NCBI GenBank assembly: GCA_001931905.2
Contig: MSJI02000260.1
Coordinates: forward strand, 31,960-95,959
Source: Cladosporium sp. IMV 00045
Lineage: Eukaryota > Ascomycota > Dothideomycetes > Cladosporiales > Cladosporiaceae
Length of the DNA: 64,000 nucleotides
Direction of reading: 5' to 3'
The position numbers were made by a program, and so were the translations under genes. Positions 10,632-21,407 of this stretch are shown here, piece after piece. The notes below the pieces were generated by a model. The model saw only the letters and a list, made by a program, of their open reading frames with translations. It searched no databases and was not told where the DNA came from. Each line of letters starts with the position of its first letter. Positions within the stretch are counted from its first letter, which is position 1.

Positions 10632-11548
10632 ATGTCGGTGGGTTGAGTGAGGGATGAGTTGAGGCTAGTCGAAGCGTGATGATAGCGATGATTCGATTGG
10701 TGCAGCGATCGGAAGGCCTGTTTTTATGTTCAAGATACCCACAATGCGAGATGCGCTTTTTGTCTGTTTTCCACACCTACGAGAATGCTCTCAATAATCC
10801 GATATGCCGGGTGAGATTTTCATCGCTGATAGCTGCACCTATCGTCCACGAGAGGAAGGATGTTTCTCGAGGACTTACCCGTAAAAGGCAGCTTCGAAAC
10901 TGTTCATCTCAGAGTCCAAGATGCTAGCAGGATAACTCGGGCGATGCAGATACTAGCTCCGAATGCATATCGAGAAGGGAGACCATGGCTTCCGAACGAC
11001 CATCTCCATGGTCAACATGCCAGTATGAAGGGTCGGGGGATGCTGATACTAGCACAAAGTGCATGCCAATAAGGGAAATAGAGTATCCTGAAATCGACTT
11101 TCTCAGACATCCAGTGGCCAAAGAAGGAGCCGGGAATTGCTGATACTAGCAGAATGTGCATACCGAAAAGGGAGACACACCATCCTGAAAGTGACTATCT
11201 CCGTAGTCCAGCAGCGAGAAAAGGAGTTGGGGAGTGCTGATACTGGCTCGAAACACATACCGGACAGTGAGATTCCTGGATTTTGTCCTACGCAAGAGAA
11301 GGGTATACTGGGGGTTTGTGGGGAAAAAGCTGAAAATGAAAGAAGAACATCGACATCACGAGGGACTCACATGAAGGTTTTCATAAATCATACAGTTTTC
11401 TTTCGACTTACAGAGAAAAACAGGAGCTAACTGAGCTCCAGGACCGTGTCGATCCAGCAATTACCAGCTGTTGTTAGTGCTTTTGAAAGGAAAAAAGAGA
11501 CCATCGACTGACCTGATCACGCACTTCCTAGTGCGGACCTACCTCCCC
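10632..11548. other. Intergenic region with tandem repeat
   Basis: About 917 bp between the convergent 3' ends of the acidic protein and the C2H2 gene. Its main content is the degenerate 97-bp tandem repeat annotated separately. No gene was recognised. Confidence 0.5.
10835..11285. repeat. Degenerate ~97-bp tandem repeat
   Basis: The anchor GATACTAGC (or GATACTGGC) recurs at 10949, 11045, 11142 and 11239, spacings of 96, 97 and 97 bp. Each unit continues with a related ..TGCATACCGA-AAGGGAGA.. block, then ..CTATCTCC-TAGTCCAG.. and ends GGGG(A). A weaker extra unit begins near 10837. The units are clearly homologous but diverged. The unit has no long conserved ORF, so it looks like an old minisatellite. 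Confidence 0.8.
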
Positions 11549-12955
11549 TTAGTTCTGTGGGTCCAGAACAGTGTCCTCGTCGACGGTGCGGCCAGTGACC
11601 GCGCCGCCGACCTCTCCCTGGCTCCATTCCACGCCACTGTTGCGCTCGAAGGCGTATTTGTTCAGAGTCGCCATGAGCTCTTCTGGCGACTGCTCGTTGT
11701 TGGAGAAGACAAGGTTGGAGCTTGACGACTTGCTCTTCTTCTTCTTCTTGCCCTCTGCGCCGGGCTGAGTGGTAACAGTCGGGGTTGCATCATTAGAGAT
11801 AGCCGAGGCAGCTTTCTGTGCGCCCGTAGGAACCTCGCTCGACGAAGCTTGGACGTTGCTGTTGCCAGACGGCGGTGGAACCAGGCCATTGTGGAGGCGT
11901 TGCATGTCTTGACGATTGAAGTTTGGCGGGTCGAAGGAGGGGCGCGCAGGCAGTGCAGAGGATGCTGAGGGCAAGCTGTTCTGGCGAGAAGATTCTCCAG
12001 ACTGGTTCGACGGAGATGGCGCCTTATAGACCGGGTTGCGAACTGGCGGACGGCCCAGCGCGCCTGGGGACATTGTTGGGTAATTGGGCGGCATACCAGG
12101 CGGAGTAGAGAAAGGTGCGTGGGTTTGCGGAGAGAAGGGCTGCGGGTACTGCTGCGGCGGCATGCCATAGGGACTGTAGCCCTGCGCTTGAGCTGCGTAA
12201 GGGGAGGATGCCGCATGCGCCTGACCGGGGTAGGCCGTGTGAGCAGGAGGATAGGTGGAAGTCGCGTAGTTTTGAGTGTTCTGGGCAGATGCGTTGTAGG
12301 CCGGAGTGTGCTGCAGACGGGTGGTATTAGCAGTTGTGTCGCGTGGTTATCACTGACAATATGAAAGTGGACTTACAGTTGCGATGGGAGATGGTGCAGG
12401 AACCTGAGCCGCAGCCGGCGCAGAGGCAGGAGTCTCGTTAGAAGACTGCATGGCCTTGCCCTCGGCCTGTGCCTGTCTCTCGGCCGCCTTTTTGGCCTTG
12501 AACTCAGCCTTACGCGCCTGGATGTCCTCGGCGGTCTCAACCTTGCGCTTCTTTGGTGCGGGCTGGCCAGACTGCTGGCCTGGCGGCGGGTTGCCGGTGA
12601 TCATGCGACGTTCGTTCTCGACCTTGTAGTACTCGTTGATGATGGCTTGCTTGTGGGCTTCGAGGAGGTCCTCAGGAATTCCCATCATGCCAAAGACCTC
12701 GGGCTCGACGCCCTCGCGGCCCTCCATGGCGTTGGCGATAGTGGTGAGGGTCTCCTTGTGGACCTGTTGGAGGTGAACATACAGACCACCCGCTGTGTTG
12801 AGCCTGCGCGGGCAGCTGTGACAGCTGAAATGCTTCGCCTTCTGGTGATCTAGGAGCACTTTGTTGTCGTTGAAGTCGCGCTCGCAGTAGTAGCACCAGG
12901 GCTTCTCCAGGATCTCCTGGAGAGTCGGGCCGTTCTTCTTCTTCTTGGGCGCCAT
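11549..12955 (-). CDS. C2H2 zinc finger protein, BuGZ/ZNF207-like
   Basis: Two exons, 12377-12955 and 11549-12310, with a 66-nt intron in phase 0, encode 446 aa. The N-terminus MAPKKKKNGPTLQEILEKPW is followed by two adjacent C2H2-type fingers: Cys21/Cys24/His37/His42 and Cys45/Cys48/His61/His66. The motif CYYCERDF and the finger pair with HLQQVHKET are characteristic of the BuGZ/ZNF207 family, whose animal member binds spindle and kinetochore proteins and spliceosomal factors. After a KKRK-type NLS (PKKRKVE) the protein becomes Pro/Ala/Gln/Tyr-rich and disordered, as in the family. A lysine run (EGKKKKKSKS) lies near the C-terminus. It is probably nuclear. The gene shares a 363-bp divergent promoter with the F-box gene. 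Confidence 0.85.
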
Positions 12956-13318
12956 GGTGGGCGGCGATGGTGGAGGATCTGTGTGCGATGGAAATGCGCG
13001 GTGATGGAGATAGATGTAGTTGATCACAAGGGGGGAGGAGTTGTGATGTTGATCCCGAAGTTGTTGATCGCGAAGCGTCGCGAGGTCAAGTTGAGCGGCA
13101 ATTATGAGAGACCCTCCGCACGGCAGGAGCGCCGAGCACGCGCACAGGACCCCCGTTGGCACCAACGCATGTGCCCTGTCTGTCTCGCTGAAGAGACCTT
13201 TGCACGTGACATCATACTCTGCCGTTGGGTTTGTTGAGTTGCATTCTGATCTTTTTAGTAGCAACGATATTCCACTTTGAAAGTCTTCATTGAACAGAAG
13301 GCCTGGAATCGAAAGGAA
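12956..13318. promoter_or_regulatory. Divergent promoter region, C2H2 / F-box genes
   Basis: 363-bp spacer between two head-to-head genes. It must carry both promoters. No specific element is claimed. Confidence 0.45.
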
Positions 13319-15223
13319 ATGGACGATAACACGTCGATTGCACCGGACACAAGGGATCCTTTGGCTCTACTCCCCTCAGAGATCGTCTTGCGCATTCTGG
13401 ACTTCGCCTCTCTATCTTCACTCGCCAGCCTCACGTGCGTAACCCGCGCTTGGAACGCTTTCATTGATGAAACACACCAGGATGCAATTTATTCTTCACC
13501 AACGAAGACTGACCGCACTGGTTCTGCAAAGGGGCTTCCCTCTGTCAACCGCTCATTAGACTTTTCCAAGTATTTCAACGACATCCAATCATGGAAAGAC
13601 CTATGTCGACGCCAGGTCATGCTCGACAAACGATGGAACCGCGAAAGACCGGTGACTCGTGAGTCTACGATTCAAGTGGGCGCTGATCCCATTTGGCGGT
13701 TTCGCCCGGATTTCAAACGCCGCATTTTCCTTTCCACGTCTCAGATGGGTGGCATGAACGTCACGGACATGGATTCAGGGAAGCTGCTGTGGCGGTTGGA
13801 TGCAGACACTGTCAGACCGTTCGCACATCTCGAATACGATGACGGCACTGCCGTGTGGGATCGCGAGGGGGATGCTGTCGAAGTCTGGCGAGCAGATCCT
13901 GACGCCGAAAGAGGCGTCTTCAAGAAGGTGGCTGTGCTTGAGCACGACAGGCAGACAAGAGGCTTTCAACTCACAGGTAACACGCTATGTGTTGTCTCAT
14001 CCGAATCAAAAGGCTACGTCTACGATCTATCTCGAGAGCCACGCAGAAAACGCGAGATCGACATCCAAGACGGCGCAGTTGGCCACCTCGACCAAGGCGA
14101 AACCGTGGTTGCATACTCTCTCGGCAACAAGGGCTATCATTTCTTCGAAAAAGAAACCGGTGAATCGCTCGGTATCCTCCATCCCATGTTCACCGAGAAA
14201 ACTTATCACATCGCACATCCGCTTTCGCAGCTAGACTGCCGTTTGGGAGTCGGTAACGTTGGCCGCGCCTCAGACGCCTTCCCTCCACAGTATCCTCGCA
14301 AAGAGCGCACAGTCGCCTTGAAGATCCAGAAAGGCAAGCACCCTCCGCGACCCGGTGTTATCGAAGTCCCTCTGCACGACGATGAGTGGGGTGCCGGCAT
14401 GCTCAGAGGCAATTTGTTCGTCGGCGTGTCGCGCGGAGGAAGAGTCTTCGTCTGCTCTGACTGGCGCAAAGCACTCTCAAGCAGCGCGAGCTTCAAAGAA
14501 GTTACCGCCAACATCGAAACCGATTCCGACGGCTCGACATTCGACTTGGGCGGCTGGCTCGCCATCAGAGATCACAGAATCATGTTCGAAACGCAAGATC
14601 GCGCATATATCGTTGGTTTGAACGACGACGACACACTGAAAGCACACGATGAAAATCCGCAACGCCCATCCCACGCGTACGCCACCAGCTCTGCCTCGCA
14701 ACTCGCCGTCCCTGTTAGTTTCATGGGCATCTATGACGATTGCGTGATGACAACTTACACAGTGAGTTCCAAACAACCCCAGCCACCATCCTTTCTTCCC
14801 TCAACTAACAAGCCCCATTAGACTCTCCGCGAACGCCAACGCATGGAAGTCGAGGTCGGCGGCCAAGCCGAACCACGCACACGCATCCTCCCCACCAAAG
14901 TAATCCGGATCCTCTCCTTCGCGCCCGACCTAGAAAACACCAAATCGGACGACGAAATCCCCGACCCTCGCGAAAGAGGCGCTGACGAACCCCTCGCCAT
15001 CCCGGAAGTCAGCACCATGCGTTCGGATTTGATCCAGTTGCTTGCGATGCTGGAGGGCGAGCCGGAGCTGGAAGACGATATTGAGGTGCCGATGGGCCAG
15101 GAGCTGGCGGATGAGATGGGGTTGGAGGAGTGGTTGGATATTGAGGGTGGGGAGGGGGATTGGGAGGATGAGAGAGAGGAGGATGAGGGTGGCGGTGGGG
15201 CGGATCTTGATGAGCTTGATTGA
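13319..15223 (+). CDS. F-box protein
   Basis: Two exons, 13319-14761 and 14822-15223, with a 60-nt intron (gtgagt...tag) in phase 0, encode 614 aa. Residues about 16-52 form an F-box (LALLPSEIVLRILDFASL...VTRAWNAFI), which should bind Skp1 and place the protein in an SCF ubiquitin ligase. The central 350 residues look like a beta-rich, possibly propeller-like region with recurring LW/VW and YVYDL-type strands, but I see no clean WD40 repeat. The C-terminus is very acidic (runs of Glu/Asp/Gly). The ATG at 13319 is the first in frame and has A at -3. The substrate is unknown. A copy of its last 30 coding bases recurs near 17160 as part of a tandem duplication. Confidence 0.85.
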
Positions 15224-15943
15224 AGTTGTTTGGTAACGAGAATGAAACAAAGATGTTTCTCCTGACGATATATGAAATTCGTGGACTACGCTTGTAAGAT
15301 CATGCCAATCAATAGTCAATCCCTATCCAGTGCGAAATTACAGATTGGCAAAACGCTGACGCAGACTTGCAACCTGTTCTTGTCTCTCGAGCATCTTCCA
15401 ATCAGAGTCCAGCCTTTCGTAAATCATGATTAGATTATAGCAACTTCAAGCAAGTTATCCACGCTTCAATTGCATCAGTGCTTATAATTGCTTAGCACTC
15501 CACCAAAGGTGAAGCAAACTCAAAAAACCACCGATACACAGGAGAAATGAACCCGGCAAGATGGTGAAGAAGCTCATTAGCACTATGGAGGGCCTTCGGT
15601 CAAGCCATGACACGGGATAGCATACGGGTGGAGGCAAAAAGACGTTATGTGAGCGACGACCCGACTTAATGAAATAAGGTACACAGGACGAGATGCCTGA
15701 AGAGAAGCTGCACGTACCAGGCGCTCGAAATAAACCCGGCAAGCTTCCTGTAGTGTCAGAGGTGGGATGGAAAGCATGCAGGTGTGGCAGTTCAGGACAT
15801 ATCACCAGTATGGAGTCCCTCCCATTGTTTTCATATTTCCCTCGCACCTTTTTCGCGCACCTCTCCTTCCCTCTTCCTTACACTCTAATTGCACAATCTC
15901 AGTTTTTTCATTATGTGCAAAACGAAACGAGCAATCGAGTATC

Positions 15944-16250
15944 ATGGATACCTCCACTGCATCAGGGCTCGGCCGCTTGTTAGCCTCCTCACGAGCCTTG
16001 TCTCACGCGCGAACAAACCAGAGAGCACCACTGCTGCTGCTGACTTGGATTCCCACACGCTCCCCATCGTCTTCGGCACCCTTGGGGCAGTCCTCGCCCT
16101 TGCGAGTATCATCATCGGAGCCATCCAGATTCGTGCCATGTTTTGGCCAGACGCCGTTCGAGCAGTGCCGGGGCGGGTGATAACGACCTGGAGATGGACC
16201 CCGTCGGCGCTCAGGATGCTGGAGACATGGCACCATCGTGAGCGTGCTCA
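15944..16250 (+). pseudogene. Small single-TM protein gene, copy A (probably broken)
   Basis: The upstream copy of the duplicated small gene. A hydrophobic segment DSHTLPIVFGTLGAVLALASIIIGA lies at 16042-16116, followed by an acidic stretch in a different frame (DNDLEMDPVGAQDAGD) and then a conserved donor (gtgagcgtgctc). The ATG at 15944, conserved with copy B, is out of frame with the TM unless an intron lies between. The frames do not join cleanly, so I call it a likely pseudogene; a novel splicing pattern is the alternative. No function is known. Confidence 0.4.
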
Positions 16251-17938
16251 TCTCATATCTATACTAGTCAGCTTGCAAATAGGACGTAGTAACATACTAA
16301 CTATGGACGGTAGCCATGTCGACCCGCAGAACGGCAGCATTGCTCGCTCGAACACGATCTGACACCACGTTGAAGCCCGCAAGGCTGAATTGGCAAAGAG
16401 CATATCGATGCACAATGAGTGAACAAGAGGAAGACAAAGATATTGGGATCCATATTGCCGAGTGTGTGCGATCGTCTCATATGTTGGGCGACGTCAATAT
16501 GGGCGGCGAATGTTACCAACACCTCACCAGAATGATTACGAGATAAGCAGATATGAGGTTTTAATGAGAGGGGCCTCTTACATTACTCCAGCATCATTCT
16601 CATTCGCGCTTTCGTTCAATACGGTTCGTTGCCCATCAGTCTTGAGATGTCGTTGGAACCATATCTGCTTCCGATCCAGACAGCCAGACAAAAATGCTGT
16701 CAACGCTTCCTAACGACTAGTACGACCATGCACAAGACCTGCCACGCTTTTATAGCAGTCACGCGGGAGTGAAGACTCCACTAGCGGTCCTATGAAAGAC
16801 ATCTACTACCTGACCATCACCAGTATGGCCACGAATCTAGCAATCTCAGAAGCCGAAGAAAACGATAATGTTCAGGGAATTCGGACCAGCAATATCTTCT
16901 GCAATCAGACGGGATACCAATCCTGCAACCTCCGACAGCGCTGAAAGTAAACAAAACATTTGTACAACCTGACCAAATGAGTCGACAACAGGAACCCACC
17001 CGAACTATCTACTGAAGTTCTGTACCGTAAAAGAAGTAGTCCGTAGTCACGACAAACTCAGAGTGACCTTAACAACGACGTAAAGTGGTAACATGAGATT
17101 GCTGTTATGAAAGCGGTCATCAGAGACACCATGGACTCCAGCTCGTCAAAGACAACGATCGGGGTAGGGCGGATCTTGACGAGCTTGATTGAAGTGGTCG
17201 AAAGTGTGTATCAGACAAATCACCATTGCTCCTGACCAAAAAAAGTTACCTGGGAATCTAGCGGGGTTGCATACGCACATGACACGATACCTAGTGTAAG
17301 AACACAAACCGAAAAGACTGCCGATGTACCTATTCAAAGCGGCAGATTCGTCAACAGAATGCGGAAAGCTAGGGTAGTACGAAACAAGCTAAACAACCTA
17401 ACGTCAAGAAAGAGACAACTTCATGAACAAATGCATATGCACAGAACGCCAGACCCGAAGCAGTAGAATAAAAGGCAGCACATGAAGGCCTAGCCAGCCC
17501 AGCAACATTTGTCAACTGCACTTGAAGATAGGTACCACGAGCCGTCTAAATCGAGGAGAAGTTAGTCCTTATACACAATGACAATGTTCCCCCAAAAGTC
17601 CCTCAAAAGCAGACAACCACATCCACCGGAGGACTTGAGGCTAGCAGTTGAGTGAAACCATTACATTGAACGAGCAGCGACACCTTCAGCACCTTCACTG
17701 GAGGGCACAGGCGAATGGAATACAGCGCGAGCAGCCACAAAAGCTAATCTAGATCCCAAAGCACAACTAGGGCAAACATCATCCAAAGAGAGATAGATCA
17801 GCTGATGGAGAAAAGGCCAGCAAAAGAGATATAGCAATCAGACCCGCTCGCGTTCCTTGCTCCACTCGAGCTTCTCCTCAGATTTCGCCGCGCTTTCAAC
17901 TCCCACCAGCACACAACAAAACCAAAACATCAATCATC

Positions 17939-18240
17939 ATGGGGAAAGCTACAGAATCGTCCTCCATGTGCGCAATCCGTCAAGACCCTCGGTACAGGGC
18001 TTAGCCAACCTCATCACGACCAAACAGCACCACTGCCGCAGCCTTGGACTCTCACACGCTCCCAATCATCTTCGGCACGATCGGAGCAGGCCTCACACTA
18101 GCCACGATCATCATCGCATCATCCAGATCCATGACATGCAGAAGCGCCACGCGAACAACAACGCCGACACCACCAAAACGAAATAGAAATGGGCCCTGCC
18201 GGCAGTCAGGAGGCCAGGGCGCAGCACCAACGTGAGCAGG
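17939..18240 (+). pseudogene. Small single-TM protein gene, copy B (probably broken)
   Basis: The downstream copy. The ATG at 17939 is in frame with the TM segment LDSHTLPIIFGTIGAGLTLATIII, but a TAG at about 18002 interrupts them; it would be removed only by an implausibly short 36-nt intron. A one-base deletion relative to copy A changes frame inside the TM. The acidic block (EIEMGPAGSQEA) and the following donor (gtgagcaggctc) match copy A with mainly third-position changes, so the ancestor was coding. Confidence 0.4.
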
Positions 18241-18500
18241 CTCGTTTCATATCTCGACATAGAGTAGTAATGGTACTGACGACGAGCCACAGCCGCGGCC
18301 ACCACCCGAGCGAACATCACCATGCCAACACGTCTGACATCAAACCGACAACGACAAGGCGGAGCCGGCGAAACACTCTGAATGCAAAAAGCAAACAAGA
18401 ACGATAAAGATGGGACACATGTTGCGAAACCTTCGGCCTAATCCTGTCCTCCTTCTTACTGGATGACGTTGATATGGGTGGTGGATATTCATGGCGTTTT

Positions 18501-19636
18501 TCGTATGTTACTCTCCGAACCAGGCGGATACGATTCTACGATACTGCAGCGTTCTTTGTTTCTGAATGACAGTTTTGCCACGCAAGCATCATCTCCCATC
18601 CTGCCTCCATCTGTGATATGGCTCCATGACCGCTTGCGCCAATGAAATTGGTGTTCTTGTATGCCACTAAGCGTTCGATTGATCGGCCGATTCATAAGGC
18701 AAATCTGTCAAACCCTGCGTACATTGAGCAAGGTAGATGGCTCGCACAATGGTTGATATGTCGGTGGGTTGTTTTGATCTTCGTGGAAAGGCTACAGGCG
18801 TCGATCTTCTGGGAATACCTGTCGCTTTGGCTTTCGGTCATCTTTCAGGTGCAGGCGATGAGCCATTAGTGCAAACATTAGTCGTGATCGCAACGTCGTT
18901 TTCAAGTCGTTCTGACTTCTGGTGTACGTTTTCTGCGCTGAACCTCTGGGAACCGCGTAAGTGACCGGAAGAGAATGGACAGGTGCTCAGAATGCATTCA
19001 GAATGAGTTCGTAAGCAGCCAAAGTCGATACTCCAAGCCATGATAATGCGTCAAGCGATACCGAGTATAGTCAGCTCTCGTGCTGTGAACGCCATAGTGA
19101 GGAGATCGATGGCGATAGGAACGAGCAGAAGTCCAAGTTATATCTTATCATCACACATGAGGACGGTGGCATTCCAGCAGATTTCGCGTGCCATGGGAAG
19201 CAGACAGTAGCTGTGAAGTAGAGAGAGATTCCTTGCAGGTTGTTGTACGCAGGGCATTTCAGGCAACTTACGTGTTCCAGGGATGCTGCTCACATTGGCT
19301 CCCACCAACCGGAATGTCAAGTGCGTGAGAGGAGAAAGGCGCATTGGGGGCGACAGAGGAACCCGAAATGTAAAGACATCTCTCCGAAGCACCTCCCGCT
19401 CTGGTGAATCAACAGGATGCATATGCCTCGCTTTTCACGATGCTGCCCTGTGAATACCCAAAAAACGTGGCGGACGGCAAAGCAAAAGAACGCGTCGTGA
19501 TTGGCAACGCACCTGTAGTACTAGTCAAAGTACAAGACCAATACAGTCCAAGCAGTAGACCAGCCAAACCTCAGCAAACCCTCACCTCCAATCGGCTCAC
19601 CATCCTCACCTACCCTCCTCACCCTAATCGGCCCCC
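18501..19636. other. Intergenic region, no recognised gene
   Basis: About 1.1 kb after the tandem duplication. Only short unconserved ORFs are present. Confidence 0.4.
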
Positions 19637-19882
19637 TCACATCCGCCTCACCGCACTCACAACCTCACCCTTCTGCAAGATCTCACAATCACCCGCATCA
19701 CGCAGCTCAAAAGCCAGCTTTCGCACTTCAGGCATCGCATCGCGCCAGGAAACGAATCCAAGTTCGCTGAGTTCCTGGGTAGATAAGGCACGAGCGACTT
19801 CGGAGGGGCAGAATGTCTTGGGTGGGTGCCGAGTGGAGAGCAAGGTTGTGAGGTGGGTTTGGAGGGGTGATGAGGACATCAT
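19637..19882 (-). CDS. DUF3253 domain protein, probable frameshift at the C-terminus
   Basis: 81-aa ORF with the DUF3253 core: FCPSEVARAL, then WRDAMPEVRKLAFELRDAG and CEILQKGEVV. In this mainly bacterial winged-helix-like family the sequence normally continues VDP..xRGPIRLR. Here the frame ends at RRM-stop, while the expected RGPIRVRR is encoded just downstream in another frame (around 19620-19645). This indicates a one- or two-base indel or a sequencing error. The first of two adjacent Met codons (19882) was taken as start. Biochemical role unknown. The family's bacterial distribution leaves an old transfer possible. Confidence 0.6.
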   Translation of the reverse strand: MMSSSPLQTHLTTLLSTRHPPKTFCPSEVARALSTQELSELGFVSWRDAMPEVRKLAFELRDAGDCEILQKGEVVSAVRRM

Positions 19883-21407
19883 TTTTTTGAAAGATTATTC
19901 TTTGATTATTATCGTTTCTCCAATGGATTGAATGACAGTTTGGATGTTGAGATCAGGGGAAAGGGTTCAAACGAAGAACATCGAAGCTCGGTAGAGTGCT
20001 GGAAAAAGTATGGCTGTGGAGTCGAGACTTCTCGCGTACGAAAGCATATTTTTCTGATGCCTTCCTCGTTGTGGCAGTGTCAACAATACTATGCCACGAA
20101 AGGCGTTTGCAAGCAGAGCGTTAGGAGGTATTGCGCGCGTGTGGTTGTGGAGGCGAATTTGATTGGAAGGGGTGGGGACGGGCGCCGGCTTCGTTTCAGG
20201 CTGTGCGAGGGCTGGCTTGCGTGAGCAGATGTTGGCGCTAGTCAGGGCGTGATTTTGTCTCGGTAGAAGGTCGTTTGGGATGTTCTAGAAGGTTTGGCCT
20301 TGAGATTCAGGTATTAAACGTGGAATGTTTCGTTTTTGTTGATATAAAGAATGTTTTACAGGTTGGGAAGACAAATACCAATCATGGAATGGTTTCGACC
20401 AAGGGCCGGGTATAGCTGACTGAAGATGAAACGTGGTCGCTGCAGCAGCTGACGTGCAGAATCTGGCTCATCATCATCATCGTCTGTGGCTCGGGCTTGA
20501 AGATTATCCCCGTGCGAGTGAAAGGATTGGATCGTTGGGTGGAAGTGAAGATTGACTGTATTGATCGATGTATTGGAATAAACATCTTGATGGAATTGAT
20601 GAGTCAACCAGACAGCAACATTCCAACAAACATCAGGTCCTTTCTGATTAATAGGTAGATAACCGACAATTGACAACACCCATCGAGCCATGCAAACGAC
20701 CCTTCCCGACTCCCTCACCTGAAACGCTGGCCTCTGCCGCAGAATCCACTCTACGGGCCCCCGCGCGCGTCTCGCTGGCAGTTCGCGCCCTAAAAATAAC
20801 ACGCTTGCTGGAGCATCAACTGGGCGACGACCACGAAGAGCTTAGTAGGGCGATTAGGGTCGGTGGTTAGTCCAGGTGGTAGTCAGTCCAGCCCTCAGCA
20901 GCGAGGTGTAGCAGTTGCCAACAGCACCGCTGGTGCCATCTCACCCACGTCGTCGCCTAAGTCGTAGCTCTACTCTACCACTCAGCCTGTGCTCCCGTCG
21001 ATACCTGCTATACCCCTACAGATCTTCTCCTCCCAGTCAAGAGACGACGATCAAGAGAGATATTTCCGGCTGCAACGATCGATCACTCACACCTCACCTC
21101 ACCTCCCCTCCCTCTCTCCTCCCCTACCTCTCCCTTCACCACCACCACCTCCTCCCTCCACCCCGCTCGTGCACATACCACCCTCCCCCAAGTCTGTGTA
21201 CCTGCCACCGCCCGCTGAAGCGCTCGTGTGTTCGAACCTCCGTCGTTGGCCGAGTCCAATCCTACACCAACACACAACAACAACACTTCACCTCCACCTC
21301 CACCTCAACCTCAACTCCAACCTCACCTCACCATCCTCCCGCGCCCACTCCGACCACATTCCTTCCAATCGTCTCAACCTCCCACCGACTCCTCCAACGC
21401 TCTGCGC
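19883..21407. other. Intergenic region, long CT-rich leader of the SH3 gene
   Basis: About 1.5 kb. The last 450 bp (from about 20,930) is strongly C/T-rich with many CCTC and CACCTC repeats, typical of a fungal core promoter and 5' UTR. No gene was recognised in the rest. Confidence 0.45.

Larger units (their letters stand above)
15196..18500. repeat. Old tandem segmental duplication, ~1.97-2.0 kb unit
   Basis: Several segments of 15.2-16.5 kb recur in the same order and orientation at 17.16-18.5 kb. The end of the F-box gene (15196-15228) matches 17160-17192, offset 1964. A conserved ATG context (15944) matches 17939, offset 1995. The TM-coding segment (from 16045) matches 18044, offset 1999. 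The segment at 16433 matches 18403, offset 1970, and that at 16487 matches 18461, offset 1974. Between these the copies have diverged strongly. The unit therefore began within the F-box stop region and was duplicated once, long ago. Confidence 0.75.

Noticed and set aside
10835..11285. CRISPR-like array
   Set aside because: Units are 97 bp, diverged throughout and lack constant repeats with unique spacers; the organism is eukaryotic.
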